From contig CM068586.1 in assembly GCA_035048485.1 (NCBI GenBank), forward strand, positions 33,792,563-33,856,562: a stretch of 64,000 nt of DNA. The letters are read 5' to 3'. Below, piece by piece: positions 1-11,159 of this stretch. This DNA comes from Pteria penguin (taxonomy: Eukaryota; Mollusca; Bivalvia; Pterioida; Pteriidae). The position numbers and the translations under genes are program-made. Numbering within the stretch: the first letter of the stretch is position 1; each line of letters starts with the position of its first letter. The notes beneath the pieces were generated by a model that was not told the origin of the DNA, did no database searches, and worked only from the letters and a program-made list of their open reading frames with translations.

Positions 1-1980
1 ATACCAAGTATTATCTTAGAGACAGATAATATATCAATAGAAAGGAAATTTTGGAGCAGAGATAATTTTAAAGTATCTACATGTATATAAATATAATTCT
101 GTTAATTCATTATCAGATTCTTTAAAAATTGATAGATTTTTCTTCTTTTTTGTGATGAATAATTAAATAGAAAAATGATTAAAAAGATACATTCAGATTG
201 TGTAAGTTATGGTTGCATAATTATCAATAAAACAAGTAATAATGATTGCTTGAAAAAAATATCATTTTTTAATTGATAAATATCTATTCTTCTTGATATT
301 TTCAGTTGGTGTTTTATTTTTAGTGTGTTTATATCTATGTGTAATGGTTTCCAATGCAGATCAAAAGGATAGATGTTGAGGAAATTGTTAGAGGTATGGT
401 GAACTGTGAGAAACAGCAAAATGTAATGGAACTGAGCACTATCCAATTAAAAAATTATCCAAACATTAATATCATAAAATGATTTACCTCATGTTGAATC
501 TTATTCGCACTGGGAGTCTCATTAATTGTACTTCATTTCATGGACTGTAAAATTGAACATAAATACATGTATCTTACATGCACATGGCAACAGATTCATT
601 AAATTTATAAACAATGCAATTTAAAAAATAAAACAATTTTCTATTTGCTGACACTCTTTATTCTGGCATAGAGGTCTGGCAACAAACTTTTTGCTGACCA
701 TTCAAAAGAAGACAAGCATAACTGCTATAGTACCATAAACACTTGCATCTTAATCGGTAGTTTTCTTTATGTATTTAAGAAATGAATCCCCAATTTTTTT
801 CTTAATTTTAATTGAGGTATCAACCTTAAATAAGGACAGAAAACTGCATCAGTGCACAAAAGCATTGATAACACAATGCAAATGAGAAAGTTCATAGAAC
901 ATGACCCTTAAAAGATTTTTATCAGATATTCATATGCTGTTCTGAGTAAACAGAAGGTTGCTTTTGCAGCTGTGTTAAGGCAAAATACAATTATATAATG
1001 TTGCTCAAAGCCTTCCAAAACATAACATGACGCCATTGTGACTTCACTATGGCCCAATGCATTATATGAAGCATGCTAAACTGCAATAGTCAAGATGCCA
1101 AGAAAAATGCTGTAGTGCAACCTTTTCCTCAACTTCATCTGTTGTGTAATTTCACATGTTTTACATTTATTTGAAATGCATCTTGCTGAACCAAACTTTT
1201 AGATTTTAAAATGTGAACAGAAATTCAATTTAATAATTCAAGACCATTTCTTGTAAAATTATACCACTCAAGTTATGTACCAGCGAATATGCATGTGCAT
1301 AATCTAATTTAAAAGATCTGAACTTACCATTCAGTAACATGAACTTGAAGCACATAGCACAACTTTTCTTCAATCTGTTATAAACCTTTTCAAGATAACT
1401 CAGTGGGATTAACACTTTGGGCTTGCAAAATTATCACTGTTGCAGCAAAACAATGTCAAAGACAACCAATTCATTTCAGAGTCAAAAATTTTACAGGAAT
1501 CATTACCATTTGCCAACCATAAAGTTATTGAGTTTTTTTGTTAGCCAGTTTTTTCCCATTGAGAGTCCAGTATGTGACGTAAACCAATTATGACATCATC
1601 AATTTCCTATGAAAACGTCTTTTAAGGACTATCATTTCCCTGAGTTTTGTATTGGTTTCTACAGAACATGAATGCATTGTACTGACATATTCCTGTCTTG
1701 TACATTTTTGTAGGTATCTTTGTATGTGTCTTTGTATGCTTTGTCTTCTTCTACTTCTAGTATAGGTATGTTTGTATGTGTCTTTGTATGTCTTCTTTTA
1801 TAGTTTATGTATCAAAAAAGCAAGGACTTGTATATCTAAATAAATCCAGGGCCTGCAAAAGAGTCTTCATTAATTTTATCATTATAAACAATCGATATTG
1901 TAGCATAATATTTTCCATATTACTGTAACGTGGTATAAAGTCAAAGATCCAGATGAAGTGTGTTCAAGTCCTGGTCTGGA
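1..1980. other. intergenic, AT-rich, no gene seen
   Basis: AT-rich sequence with frequent stops in all frames. The only structure I see is a short imperfect direct repeat around 1712-1790, where a GTATGTTTGTATGTGTCTTT-like motif occurs twice. No splice-flanked coding block was recognised on either strand. Confidence 0.6.
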
Positions 1981-2016
1981 TTACAAAGAACCGATCCCGA
2001 TGACGATAATCCAGAT

Positions 2017-2236
2017 GACGGTATATGGTGACGGCATCTGCATCTGCACATACAAATTTTGACCTTTGCAACAGACCCACATGGAGCAGTGAGGGATCTT
2101 TAACGTGCCATGCATACCACGACATGGGGCCTCGGTTTTTACTATCTCATCTGAAAGACAGGACACTGGCATGAACAGAGCGGAACTTGAACCCCAACCT
2201 CCCGATTAGAAGGCAAAAGCAATACTACTGGGCCAT
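2017..2236 (-). mobile_element. tRNA-derived SINE, minus orientation, degraded
   Basis: Read on the minus strand this has the order seen in the intact copy at 63.24 kb: a tRNA-like head with a B-box-like GGTTCAAGTTCC (complement of about 2183-2194), then the core TCTTTC..ATGAGAT..TAAAAACCGAGG, then AAAGATCCCTCACTGCTCC and the GCAGATGCCGTCACCATAT block. The tail is missing or too diverged to see. It lies directly upstream of the LINE fragment. Confidence 0.8.
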
Positions 2237-2479
2237 AAACTATACAGTTTGTCTTCTAATGGTTACATTGGCAACGAAAGTGTCATTTCTTGTTTATGGC
2301 GTTTTACCTGGTCTTCTTATAAATCAAGGACTGAAGAAGTCTTAGAAGATGAGGCCGAGGTCTTCATACATATCATCAGCAGTCATGCCCTCAAAAAATT
2401 CTACCGTGGGACACAGCAAACAGAGAGGTGGTCAGTCAGAGTATAACAACAGCAATGAACAACATCATGGCAAAACATT

Positions 2480-4818
2480 CCTACCAAGATCAGGAAGAGC
2501 CGATATTCTAATCCATGGATGACAACAAAGGTCAAACGCCTACTACGTCAACACCAAAAAGCCTTCAAGAAAGCACAGTATACAAGGAACCCTAAGAACC
2601 AGGCCCGATATGGACAACTCAAGGAAGCAGCACAGAGGGAAATGAGGACAGCTCATGATGAGTTCTTAGACCAAACTGTATGCAGAGAGATGCAGAACAA
2701 CAGCAAGATATTCTGGTCATACCTGAAGAGCACACGTCAGGACTCACAAGGAGTAGCTCCACTGAGGAAGACAGATGGACTCCTCTACGGTGATACCGAA
2801 TCCAAAGCGGAAATACTCAACCAGCAATTTCATTCCGTCTACACCAGGGAGGATAACACATCGATGCCAAACAAAGAGACGAGTCCTTATCCAGCGATGC
2901 CTTCAATCTAAGTCAGCAATGCAGTAGTCCACAAGCTACTCAGGAACATTGACTCCCACAAAGCAACAGGACCAGATGGAATCCAAGCCAGGCTTCTACA
3001 TAAGTATGCAGACCAAATTGCTCCAGCATTGACCAAAGTCTTCCAGATCTCATTGGAATCAGGCACCATTCCAGACCACTGGCGATCAGCTTCTATTGTT
3101 CCAGTATACAAGAAAGGTGATAAGCATCAGGCCTCCAACTAGAGACCAGTCTCCCTGATCTCCATCTCCTGTAAATTATTAGAACACATCATTCACAGCC
3201 AGGTAATGGACCACTTTGACCAGCACTCTATACTCACCAACAGTCAACACAGCTTCAGATCCAAGCGTTCCTCTGAAACCCAGCTAGCCATCACCCTAGA
3301 CAGTATTTGCTCACACTTTAGACCAGGGAGGCCAAGTTGACATTGTTCTTCTAGACTTCTCGAAAGCATTGGACAAGGTGCCACATCAGAGATTTCTACA
3401 TAAGCTGCAGTACTATGGTGTATGAGACAACACTCTGCTCTGCGGATTGAGGCTTTCCTGAACAACAGACAACAACAAGTCCTTCTAAACGACCATGCCT
3501 CATTTAGTGCAGATGTCCTATCAGGTGTACCACAGGGAATAGTACTTGGCCTGCTGCTCTTCCTAACTTTCATCAATGACATCCCAGACGCCACCAAGTC
3601 AGAGGCCAGGTTGTTCGCAGATGATTGTTTACTGTACCGCCCGATCAACAACACAGAGGACAGCAACAGTCTACAGCAAGACCTTACAGCACTTGAGAAA
3701 TGGAAAAAAGAGTGGCAGATGTCCTTCCATCTGGAGAAGTGCGTTGTCATACAGGTCCCATCAAAACGGCAAACAATCAGCGCAGACTACAGACTACACA
3801 ACCATAAGGCCAAAAAAAAAATATGTTTGTTTCCTGTACCATGACCTAAAAAGATGGGGTCGGTAGGTATAGGCTTTTCTTTTCTTTCTTTTTTTTCTAT
3901 GGAAAATGTCTTGACATTCAGATGGACATACATAATGTATAATTAAAGGTATTGTTCAACATAATTCATCATGTAAGGCTTGATGCCATGGAGGACGTCG
4001 TCATATTTGTTTTAAAAACACTGGAAATAACAACAATGTGAAGTTTCAGAAAACCGATTCCGGAATTTCAATTCTGGAAATGGTGGCGCTTGTAAATGGC
4101 AAAAAATAAAATCAGAGTCAGCGCAATTTCTGAGGGGTCGGTCCGGTTACAGGAAACAAAGAGATTTTTTTTAAAGCCTAAGTTAGAAGTAGTGGACTCG
4201 AGCATTAGTATCTAGGAGTTACAATCAGCAGCAACTTTAAGTGGAACAAGCACATTGATGCCATCAGAGCGAAAGCCAACAGGACTCTAGGATCCTAAAG
4301 CCTAAAATATCAGAGGTTGCAGAACCTCAGCACGAGTCAGAGCCTACGAAGCCATTGTACGTCCAATGCTGGAGTATGCTGCCTCCATATGGGACCCTCA
4401 CACCAGCGGACAGATCAACCTGATAGAGAAAGTCCAGTCTAGAGCAGCACTATTCACTACAAGGAACTACTGGGATAGGAAAGCAGGAAGCATCGCCAAC
4501 ATGGTCAACTCCCTGGGATGGGAACCACTACAGATCAGAATAGTAAAGATCCCCTTTCTGTTGCTATTCAAGATCCAGCACAATCTAGTGGCCATTCCAG
4601 CAGAACAATACCTAATCCACACAGATTCCAGGGCATGGGGACATACCTTTTGCATCCCAACAACGAGAAACTTGATGTGTACCAGTTCTCCTAGCTTCTT
4701 CCCACGTACTATCAGGGAATGGAACAGACTTCCATCAGGTATGGCATCACCATGTTCCTTGCAGGACTACCGGACTGCAATGGGAAACATACCAACTGCC
4801 CACTTCAGCTTAGGATGA
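2480..4818 (+). pseudogene. non-LTR reverse transcriptase pseudogene
   Basis: The RT copies retrotransposon RNA at a nicked target. Visible parts in order: a basic linker (WMTTKVKRLLRQ, 2516 onward); a finger/palm segment in another frame near 2930-3300 containing HKATGPDGI, VPVYKKGD and RPVSLISISCKLLEHII; GVPQGIVLGLLLF near 3527; the catalytic FADD at 3614-3625; a thumb-like YLGVTIS near 4207; and a C-terminal segment 4366-4818 with LEYAASIWDPH. Breaks: a frame change after 2911, TAG near 3139 within the N-x-RPVSL motif, a frameshift near 3320, TGA at about 3423, an inserted element at about 3812-4174, and further lesions near 4208 and 4290. It cannot make an active enzyme. Confidence 0.88.
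3812..4174. mobile_element. short terminal-inverted-repeat element (MITE-like) nested in the LINE
   Basis: The two ends are inverted copies of an A-run followed by TTTGTTTCCTGTA(A)CC: at 3812-3841 on the + strand, and as GGTTACAGGAAACAAAGAGA plus a T-run at 4144-4172. RT homology stops at the left end (..YRLHNHK) and resumes at the right end (LEVVDSS..YLGVTIS), which defines the insertion. Candidate duplicated target bases are AAGGCC on the left and AAAGCC on the right, which is imperfect. No ORF of note lies inside. Confidence 0.72.
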
Positions 4819-4945
4819 GGATCAAGTATTTTAACGTTTTAACTGTACCATATTGCCTTGTGAGGCTTTTATTTTGACTGCCATATGAAGTATAATGCTC
4901 AAATTTTTAGTACATTTCGTACTGGAAGAAGAAAAAGAGGTAAAA

Positions 4946-5330
4946 AATTGAAAAGCCAAAACAAGAAATGATTTTCTTTGCCACTGTAAGCAATACTTTC
5001 ATAGCTCTATGAATAAAACTTAAGCACGATGTCCGAACTTACACATTAAACTATGAAGTATGTATCCCTGTGAATCCTAAATGATGTATTTCACTTACAG
5101 GCAACAGCCAACATGTAGCTTTCGAAACCAACGCACAAACGGATATTTACACTGTACAAGAGAAAACGAAATCTGTCCGGACAAAGTAATGTGACAGCGG
5201 GGAGAGGACTCGTTTTTTAAATGATACATCATGCATCAGGAATGTAAACATATGGCCCAAAGAGCGCCTGCTAACAACAAGGATAATCATACCACAAGAA
5301 TGACCTTGTAAACAAGATTCTCACTATTAA
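4946..5330. other. intergenic, nothing recognised
   Basis: Unique-looking AT-rich sequence between the LINE 3' end and a SINE-like segment. No coding or repeat structure is seen. Confidence 0.5.
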
Positions 5331-5334
5331 AGAG

Positions 5335-5475
5335 CTAGTATTCTTGTTTGGGTCACCTACAACAGCCCAGGTGAGAAATTGTGGCCGGACCCGGGAATCG
5401 AACCCAGAACCTTCCTTTCTCAAGACGGACCAAAACCGTTCGTCACAATCTAAACAGGTGCGCATCACACAAAAC
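5335..5475 (-). mobile_element. tRNA-like SINE head, minus orientation (probable)
   Basis: The minus strand contains a good B-box, GGGTTCGATTCCCGGG (complement of about 5389-5404), preceded by a poor A-box candidate. It lacks the core domain found in the other SINE copies, so it is either another SINE family or a degenerate tRNA pseudogene. Confidence 0.45.
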
Positions 5476-5708
5476 CTTGACATTGTTAAGATGCATTTTT
5501 TAAAGAAAGATAAAAGTTAAGAACATTGATAGAGACGATTTCCACATTTAACCAGGGACGTACATACGATGCCGTCCGGTGAAGTGACGCACTTAAGCAT
5601 TTAATATATATTCATGTTAACATTTCTTCCATACAACGAACTTTTGTTTTCATGAATTATTGTTTCAGACTCTTATCTAAAAAATAATTATCACAACTAG
5701 AAACGAGC

Positions 5709-5728
5709 TCGTTGCTAAAGCAACGAGT
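5709..5728. repeat. short perfect hairpin, left end of sub-cassette
   Basis: CTCGTTGCT, a two-base AA loop, then AGCAACGAG: a perfect 9-bp stem. It is followed at once by AGGTTTCACAAG, the same 12-mer that forms the arm of the right-end hairpin near 9179. Confidence 0.75.
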
Positions 5729-6035
5729 AGGTTTCACAAGTTAAAGTCGAAGCAGCGAAGCTGAGATCTCCTACTCTAATACAAAATTCTTTTTCACGAT
5801 CCAGATATCTGATCTTTAGTGATGGTATCCACATTGCGCAATCTACTTGCAGAAATTGTAGGTAACGGCGACTTACATTATACACATTATACTGAAGCCT
5901 ACATCGCACAATATCGACTACTCTTGACCATATATTTGAAACAAGAAACATGTAGGACAATCACACTTAGTACAATCTGCACGTGTAACCTAGATCTTCA
6001 GTCCTTACTGCCCGCTTTATGTTGTTTATTTTATT

Positions 6036-6200
6036 AACTTACGCAAGGTATTTCGCGTGTACAGATGTTTGACCTTGAATCGCTTCTTCTGCTGGAATAA
6101 ACAATTCTCCTCGCGATGAACTTACGCAAGTTATTTCGCGTGTACAGATGTTTGACCTTGAATCGCCACTCTGCTGGAATAAACAATTCTCCTCGCTATG
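6036..6200. repeat. about 82-bp tandem duplication (2 copies)
   Basis: ACTTACGCAAG..TATTTCGCG followed by TGTACAGATGTTTGACCTTG and CTGGAATAAACAATTCTCCT occurs at about 6037 and again at about 6119, with only a few differences. It lies inside the composite element. Confidence 0.85.
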
Positions 6201-6309
6201 GCCTTTAGTAATGCCGCTTTCCCCAATATACAAAAGAAAGACTTGACAATGTCTCGCATTCCACAGGTAAAACACTGTAAACTGGCGATTAATTCACACA
6301 CGTTTGAAG

Positions 6310-6720
6310 TCCTGTATAACAGCGGCGCAGTGCGAGGTATTAAGCAAGGCAAATTCACCGCGCTTCTCTAATGTGTAATGCCGACGCTCGGAGAAGATTT
6401 CTTTATAGCCTTGCTCAGCAGTAGCTCGTAGAATGTAAATTTGCTTTTTTTTTTTCTTTTTTTTGGGGGGGGGGGGGGGTTGGTTTTTTTATTTTTTGGT
6501 TTTTTTTTTGTTTAAGAATTCGAATGCATAATACTTTCTCAAACTCTATTTTATAGAAAGCACTTTAAATCGCGATTGAATTAATCGCGAGTTAAAGCGC
6601 CTTGTCCATGGAAGAAGTCCTATATCACAGCGGTGTCGTGCAAGGTATTAAGCAAGGCAAATTGACCGCGCTTCTGAAGATATGTTTATTGCGTTGTTCA
6701 TCAGTAGAGTGCCCAAAATT
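6310..6720. repeat. direct repeat pair of about 100 bp with G/T-rich tract between
   Basis: GGTATTAAGCAAGGCAAATT occurs at about 6334 and 6644, with matching flanks (ACAGCGG upstream, CCGCGCTTCT downstream). Between them is a poly-T tract with a run of about 16 G near 6464-6480, which could form a quadruplex or be an assembly weak spot. Confidence 0.75.
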
Positions 6721-7149
6721 TGATTTTTGTTTAAGAAATCGAAATCAAAATGCTTTTCTCAAAACTCTTGTTTTTATAATTTTGTTCATACGACGAATAA
6801 AAAATACTTGAAAGTTACGCAAGTAAGATATTTTTATAAAAAAAATCTTTAAATTGCTCACTTTCAAATACCGGGAAACATGTTTCATAGTAAAATCGTT
6901 ACGGAAAAATCGTTTCGTAATGTTTTTGGAAACTAAAAGACTAAAAATAAGACAGTTTTGAACATTACGTAATTTTTAAAAAACTTTAAATTGAAATAGA
7001 GGCCAAACTAAAAGAGATAGATAATATCGGCCGATGAAAGTTCTAAAGATATGAACCTAGAGAACATAACAGTGAAAATTTGAGAGATCTACCATTAAAA
7101 CTAAAAGCTACATACGCGAAAATCGAAAAATATTAAATCTTACGTAATT

Positions 7150-8440
7150 CTCTTAAAACGTCGTATATTTCGAAAAATTTTTTCATTAAACGGAGTATGT
7201 GTCTGTGAGAATGAATAGCCGAAAAGATGAAATTTCAAAGTAAATAGTCGGTAGATACCCTCATTCCCTATCATGCTACCAATTTTCAACATCTCTACCT
7301 TCTTTAATAAGCGAGATTTAAGCTGAAACCATTTCATTAAACATTAATGAACTTTATGTGACGTTGAAAGCATCACTTTAAAGGGGGTTGTCGTGTTTAA
7401 ACCTAAATAACTCGAAAACGGTAAGAGTTAGCGAAAATTTGATGGCAATGTTATGCATATAAATTTTCACGCAGAATCGATTCCAACCGTCCCCGCCTCG
7501 ATCCGATGAAAAATAAGGGAGGTATGACGTCATTTACAAAGTATGACGTCATTTTCAGGAATTTGGTACCATGCCAATTCCCTTTTGTCAGTCGGTAGAT
7601 ATTTGCATTCTCTTTTATGCTACCAAATTTCATACCTCTAGCTTTATCAATAAGCGAGACACAGGTACCTGAAGTTTTAAATTGTATTTTCAGGAAAGGC
7701 CAAACACTGAACTTTGACCGCAAATATCTCGAAAACGGTAAGAGATATCGAAAATCTGAGACCAGACCTTTTTCCTTTAACTACTTTTTCACGCAGAATC
7801 GATTGCAACAATCCCCGATTCGATACGATGAAAAATAAGGGAGTTATGACGTCATTTAGAAAAGTATGACGTCATTTTCAGGAATTTGGCACCTTGCCAA
7901 TTCCCTTTTGTCAGTCGGTAGATATTTGCATTCTCTTTTATGCTACCAAATTTCATACCTCTAGCTTTATCAATAAGCGAGACACAGGTACCTGAAGTTT
8001 TAAATTGTATTTTCAGGAAAGGCCAAACACTGAACTTTGACCGCAAATATCTCGAAAACGGTAAGAGATATCGAAATTCTGTTGCTGCTATTTACCATTT
8101 TACTTTTTCACGCAGAATCGATTCCAACCGTCCCCGCCTCGATCCGATGAAAAATAAGGGAGATATGACGTCATTTACAAAGTATGACGTCATTTTCAGG
8201 AATTTGGCTCCATGCCAAATTCCTCTTGTCAGTCGGTAGATATTCTCAATCTCTATCATGCTACCAAATTTCACACCTCTATCTTCCTCAATAAGCGAGC
8301 TATAGGCGAAAACATTTCATGAATAATTAATGAGTGTTGATGACGTCACAAACATCACTTTAAAGGGGGTTGTCGTGTTCAAACGCAAATAACTCGAGAA
8401 CCGTAAGAGTTAGCGAAAATCTGAGAACACTCCACTGGTA
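7150..8440. repeat. about 320-bp tandem repeat carrying paired TGACGTCA octamers
   Basis: GCAGAATCGATT recurs at 7471, 7793 and 8112 (spacings 322 and 319). Partial units lie before and after, marked by GGGGGTTGTCGTGTT..AAATAACTCGA at about 7384 and 8366. Each complete unit has two TGACGTCA palindromes 19-20 bp apart: 7525/7544, 7847/7867 and 8166/8185. Further copies are at 8341 and 8682. The phrase CAATAAGCGAG also recurs per unit. No ORF is conserved between units. Confidence 0.9.
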
Positions 8441-9129
8441 GGTATTTGAACGCTCTATCGAATGGAAGAAACCCGATCAAAATCCGACTGCAAATAAAGT
8501 CGCTAGACCTTGCCAAAGATTTGATTCGAAAATTTTCAATAATTTCAAAAATATTGGCAGCATGCCATTTTCATTCTAGAGGTAGATTAAGAATGTGGAA
8601 ACATGTTTAGATATAATATTTCATGCCGATATCTCATTTAATAAGAGAGATATTAACGTATGAATATTTAATTAGCTTTGATGACGTCATAGCGAATTTT
8701 CCCACGCTCATTGTGACTTTATTTATGGTCCGATTTCAAAAATTTTTCATATTCCAAGTCAGACCATTAAAATCTTTCATCCTACTGTCTAAAATCTAAG
8801 ATTGAAATATTTTTTTTGAAATGAAAACAATCGGGTCAAGGTCAACTTTTTCGGGGTAGAGCTACGAAATTGACGCAGTGACATAAAATCTTGCATCTCC
8901 TTTTCTGAATCGAATGCTGAAAATTTCATTCCAATCGGACAAATAATAAGGAAGATATAGCGATTCAAAATTTTGGCGTCGTAGGTGGCGCTGCGCGCTT
9001 ATAAGCGGTAATTTAGAAAATTAAAAAAATCAAATCTTGAAAATTTAATTTCGAATCGAACACTGAAAACAGAATAGTAATATCTTTAATAATGAGTGAT
9101 TTCTGAGCCGTCACAAAAAAAAAAAACGG

Positions 9130-9162
9130 ATGAAGAATAATAATAATAATAATAAGAAAAGA
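9130..9162. repeat. AAT microsatellite, short
   Basis: GAAGAATAATAATAATAATAAT near 9134-9157, just before the terminal hairpin of the sub-cassette. Confidence 0.8.
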
Positions 9163-9178
9163 CAGTAGAATAATAAAA

Positions 9179-9207
9179 GGTTTCACAAGTGAAACTTGTG
9201 AAACCTA
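9179..9207. repeat. perfect 12-bp hairpin, right end of sub-cassette
   Basis: AGGTTTCACAAG, loop TGAAA, CTTGTGAAACCT. The 12-mer arm also occurs at about 5730 at the left end of the cassette, so the hairpin marks a boundary. Confidence 0.8.
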
Positions 9208-9686
9208 ATTAGTCACTAAAACGTACAAAGCTGAACGCAAACAATGTTAAAGTGACTCACCTGCATGCAAATGACAGTGCCTATCATGTGCGGTGAAGTG
9301 ATTTCTATAAAATTATATTTTATTAAGTGGATAAATTGGGATGTGTTTAACACATTTTTAGGAAACGATGTAAATGCAAGGTGAGTAAACAAAGTGCAGT
9401 GCCATCTTTTGCAACTTTCATGAATATTGATGAGCTAGCAAGTGTCGTCATAGTGTAAACATTGAGCACATGCTGTGAAATTCAATGCGTTTACTAAACA
9501 ACCATTCTGTAAAAGGAAGAAATAATTCACATTTATACATACCTCGGTCAATTCACAATTACTTCGTCAATTCACAATTGTATCTTCTGGATAATACGTC
9601 AAATATTACGTCAAAATCCGTCACATATAACTGCGTCACCTCCGCCGGCCGCGTCACTTCACCGGATTTAGATATATACGTCCCTG

Positions 9687-10026
9687 ATTTAGATTACGAT
9701 TAAGCAGGGATAAAAGTTACATTAGATAATTGAAAAAACACCTTCACCTGATAAAATACAGCGTCGTCCAAAAATTTGGCTTTTTAGCCATTTCAACAAA
9801 TCTTAAATTAAATGCGCATTTGCCGCCACCAACCAACGGCTCGAACTTTGCCATCTACGTTATTTTATTCTCTTTTACATGTATTTTCTTCCACTGTTTA
9901 TAATGTCATATATACTAAGTAGCGTTAATTTGATCTCAACTAGCTTGTAGATTGACAGAGATTGATCTTTAACTGAAGTATTATCAATTCATACTGAAAA
10001 TACACACACACGCACACACACACACT

Positions 10027-10067
<41 letters not shown>

Positions 10068-10680
10068 CTCTGTGTGAAAACATTTTGACATTGTTCAATA
10101 TTTTTATTATTGCAAAAATTCAAGAAGCATCTTTAGTTTGGGTGAATTCCTTACACAATATGGTTGATCGATTTTTGCAAAAATGCTCAGTCACACACCT
10201 CCAAGACGTCGGAAAAGGGAAAACGTAACTCTTAATAAATTTATGCATTCGAAAATTATCTCTTGGTCGATCGCTTATCACAGGAGAACGTGAAGTTTTT
10301 GCCATTTCAAAAACTGAATTTCACCGTATGAAATCATCGCGTCAAGCAAAAATGTATCTCAGACAATCCCACCAATCCAAAAAAATAATAATAATAAATA
10401 ACGCCCCCCCCCCCCCAAAAAAAAAAAAACCGAAAATTTTTGTGAATTCAGGTAGACGCAACCTAATTAACTCGCTACTCCCGCTCAAAAGGACCGTTAA
10501 GGCGTTTTTTCCCGCAGATAATGATATGCCAATGATGTACGCGTATTCGGCACCATTTGTCAAGCCTTTGATGTGCCGACAAATTTATCTGAAAAATTCA
10601 GCTTCTTTATTTCAAAATCTGTTGGCAATTTCTTCCCATTTCCACTTTCAGTACTTTATTTTGAGTCATTTGATATTTCA
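9687..10680. repeat. intergenic with CA microsatellite and C/A homopolymers
   Basis: A (CA)n microsatellite spans about 10003-10063, with a few TC and GC interruptions. A C-run followed by an A-run lies near 10405-10431. The ORFs crossing that homopolymer are low-complexity and not convincing. Nothing else is recognised. Confidence 0.75.
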
Positions 10681-10683
10681 CAC

Positions 10684-10880
10684 TGGTGTTCTGTCTTTCG
10701 GATGAGACAGTAAAAACCGAGGTCCCGTGTCACGGTAGGCGTGACACGTAAAAGATCCCTCACTGCTTCGGGTGGGTCCGATGCAAAGGTCTAAATTTGT
10801 ATGCAATGCACTAGGCAGATGCCGTCACCATATACGTGAAATAATCGTGGAGTGACGGAAAACAATATTCAGTCAATTAA
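10684..10880 (+). mobile_element. SINE body, 5'-truncated (no tRNA head)
   Basis: Starts at CTGGTGTTCTGTCTTTCGG and continues through GAGACAGTAAAAACCGAGGT, AAAGATCCCTCACTGCTTCG, GTGGGTCC.ATGCAAAGGTC, GCAGATGCCGTCACCATATA and GTGACG.AAAACAAT, ending in TCAGTCAATTAAT. It is collinear with the 63.24 kb copy but has lost the RNA-polymerase-III promoter head. Confidence 0.88.
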
Positions 10881-11151
10881 TTTGCAGAGCGACCATATTG
10901 GACGCGAACTAACAGCAATTACCGATTACATCCCAATTGTCCAATATCTGTTAATTTATGGGAAGAAATGTTTGGTCAAAGACACTCTGCCATACTACCA
11001 AGCCTGCCATAGCATCCTTTACAGACAATGGGCCAAACTCTTACCAAAACTCTCCACCAACCTACGAGTGTTGACGCTCCAAGGAGAATGGACAACTATC
11101 AGTGCAGACGACCTTTTCCTTCATGTTCATGAGCTAACAGAGGATCCGTAA
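10852..11151 (+). CDS. unidentified ORF, 99 codons, coding status uncertain
   Basis: The reading frame begins inside the SINE tail, so its first codons are not original. From about 10885 it encodes HIGRELTAITDYIPIVQYLL followed by a segment with YYQACHSILYRQWAKLLPKL and ending near HVHELTEDP. Composition is more protein-like than neighbouring chance ORFs: mixed hydrophobicity, locally higher GC and no low complexity. I do not recognise a family, signal peptide or catalytic motif. It could be a remnant of a retroelement or host gene next to the SINE insertion, or chance. Confidence 0.25.
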   Translation: MTENNIQSINLQSDHIGRELTAITDYIPIVQYLLIYGKKCLVKDTLPYYQACHSILYRQWAKLLPKLSTNLRVLTLQGEWTTISADDLFLHVHELTEDP

Positions 11152-11159
11152 TATTCGTC

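Larger units (their letters stand above)
2240..4945 (+). mobile_element. decayed non-LTR retrotransposon (LINE), 5'-truncated
   Basis: The body is a broken reverse transcriptase reading frame on the + strand. After the last ORF there is a short A/T-rich 3' region ending in a purine-rich GAAGAAGAAAAAGAGG tract near 4925-4940, plausible as the LINE 3' end. No endonuclease domain is recognisable upstream of about 2480, so the copy is 5'-truncated. It is interrupted by an inverted-repeat element at about 3812-4174. The RT motif style suggests the CR1/jockey/L2 group, but clade assignment needs a tree. Confidence 0.8.
5553..9686. mobile_element. composite non-autonomous element bounded by CAGGGACGTA inverted ends
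   Basis: The left end CAGGGACGTACATA..CCGGTGAAGTGACGC (5553-5592) is matched in inverse orientation by GCGTCACTTCACCGG..ATATATACGTCCCTG at the right end (about 9651-9686). ATTTA occurs at 5546-5550 and again directly after the right end at 9687-9691, but two bases separate the left copy from the element. Inside is a sub-cassette with hairpins at both ends (about 5709-5740 and 9179-9207) and several internal direct repeats. No transposase reading frame is visible. The CAGGG..CCCTG ends are hAT-like, but the superfamily is unproven. Confidence 0.6.

Noticed and set aside
3244..3750. 168-codon minus-strand ORF
   Set aside because: It lies opposite the reverse transcriptase and is a shadow of it.
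7617..8239. Similar ORFs repeated at 7617 and 7940 that might be a duplicated gene
   Set aside because: They are the same frame through the 320-bp tandem repeat. The frame is not kept in the third unit and the products show no domain.
10328..10705. 125-codon ORF crossing a C/A homopolymer
   Set aside because: It depends on the homopolymer length, has low-complexity content and runs into the SINE body.
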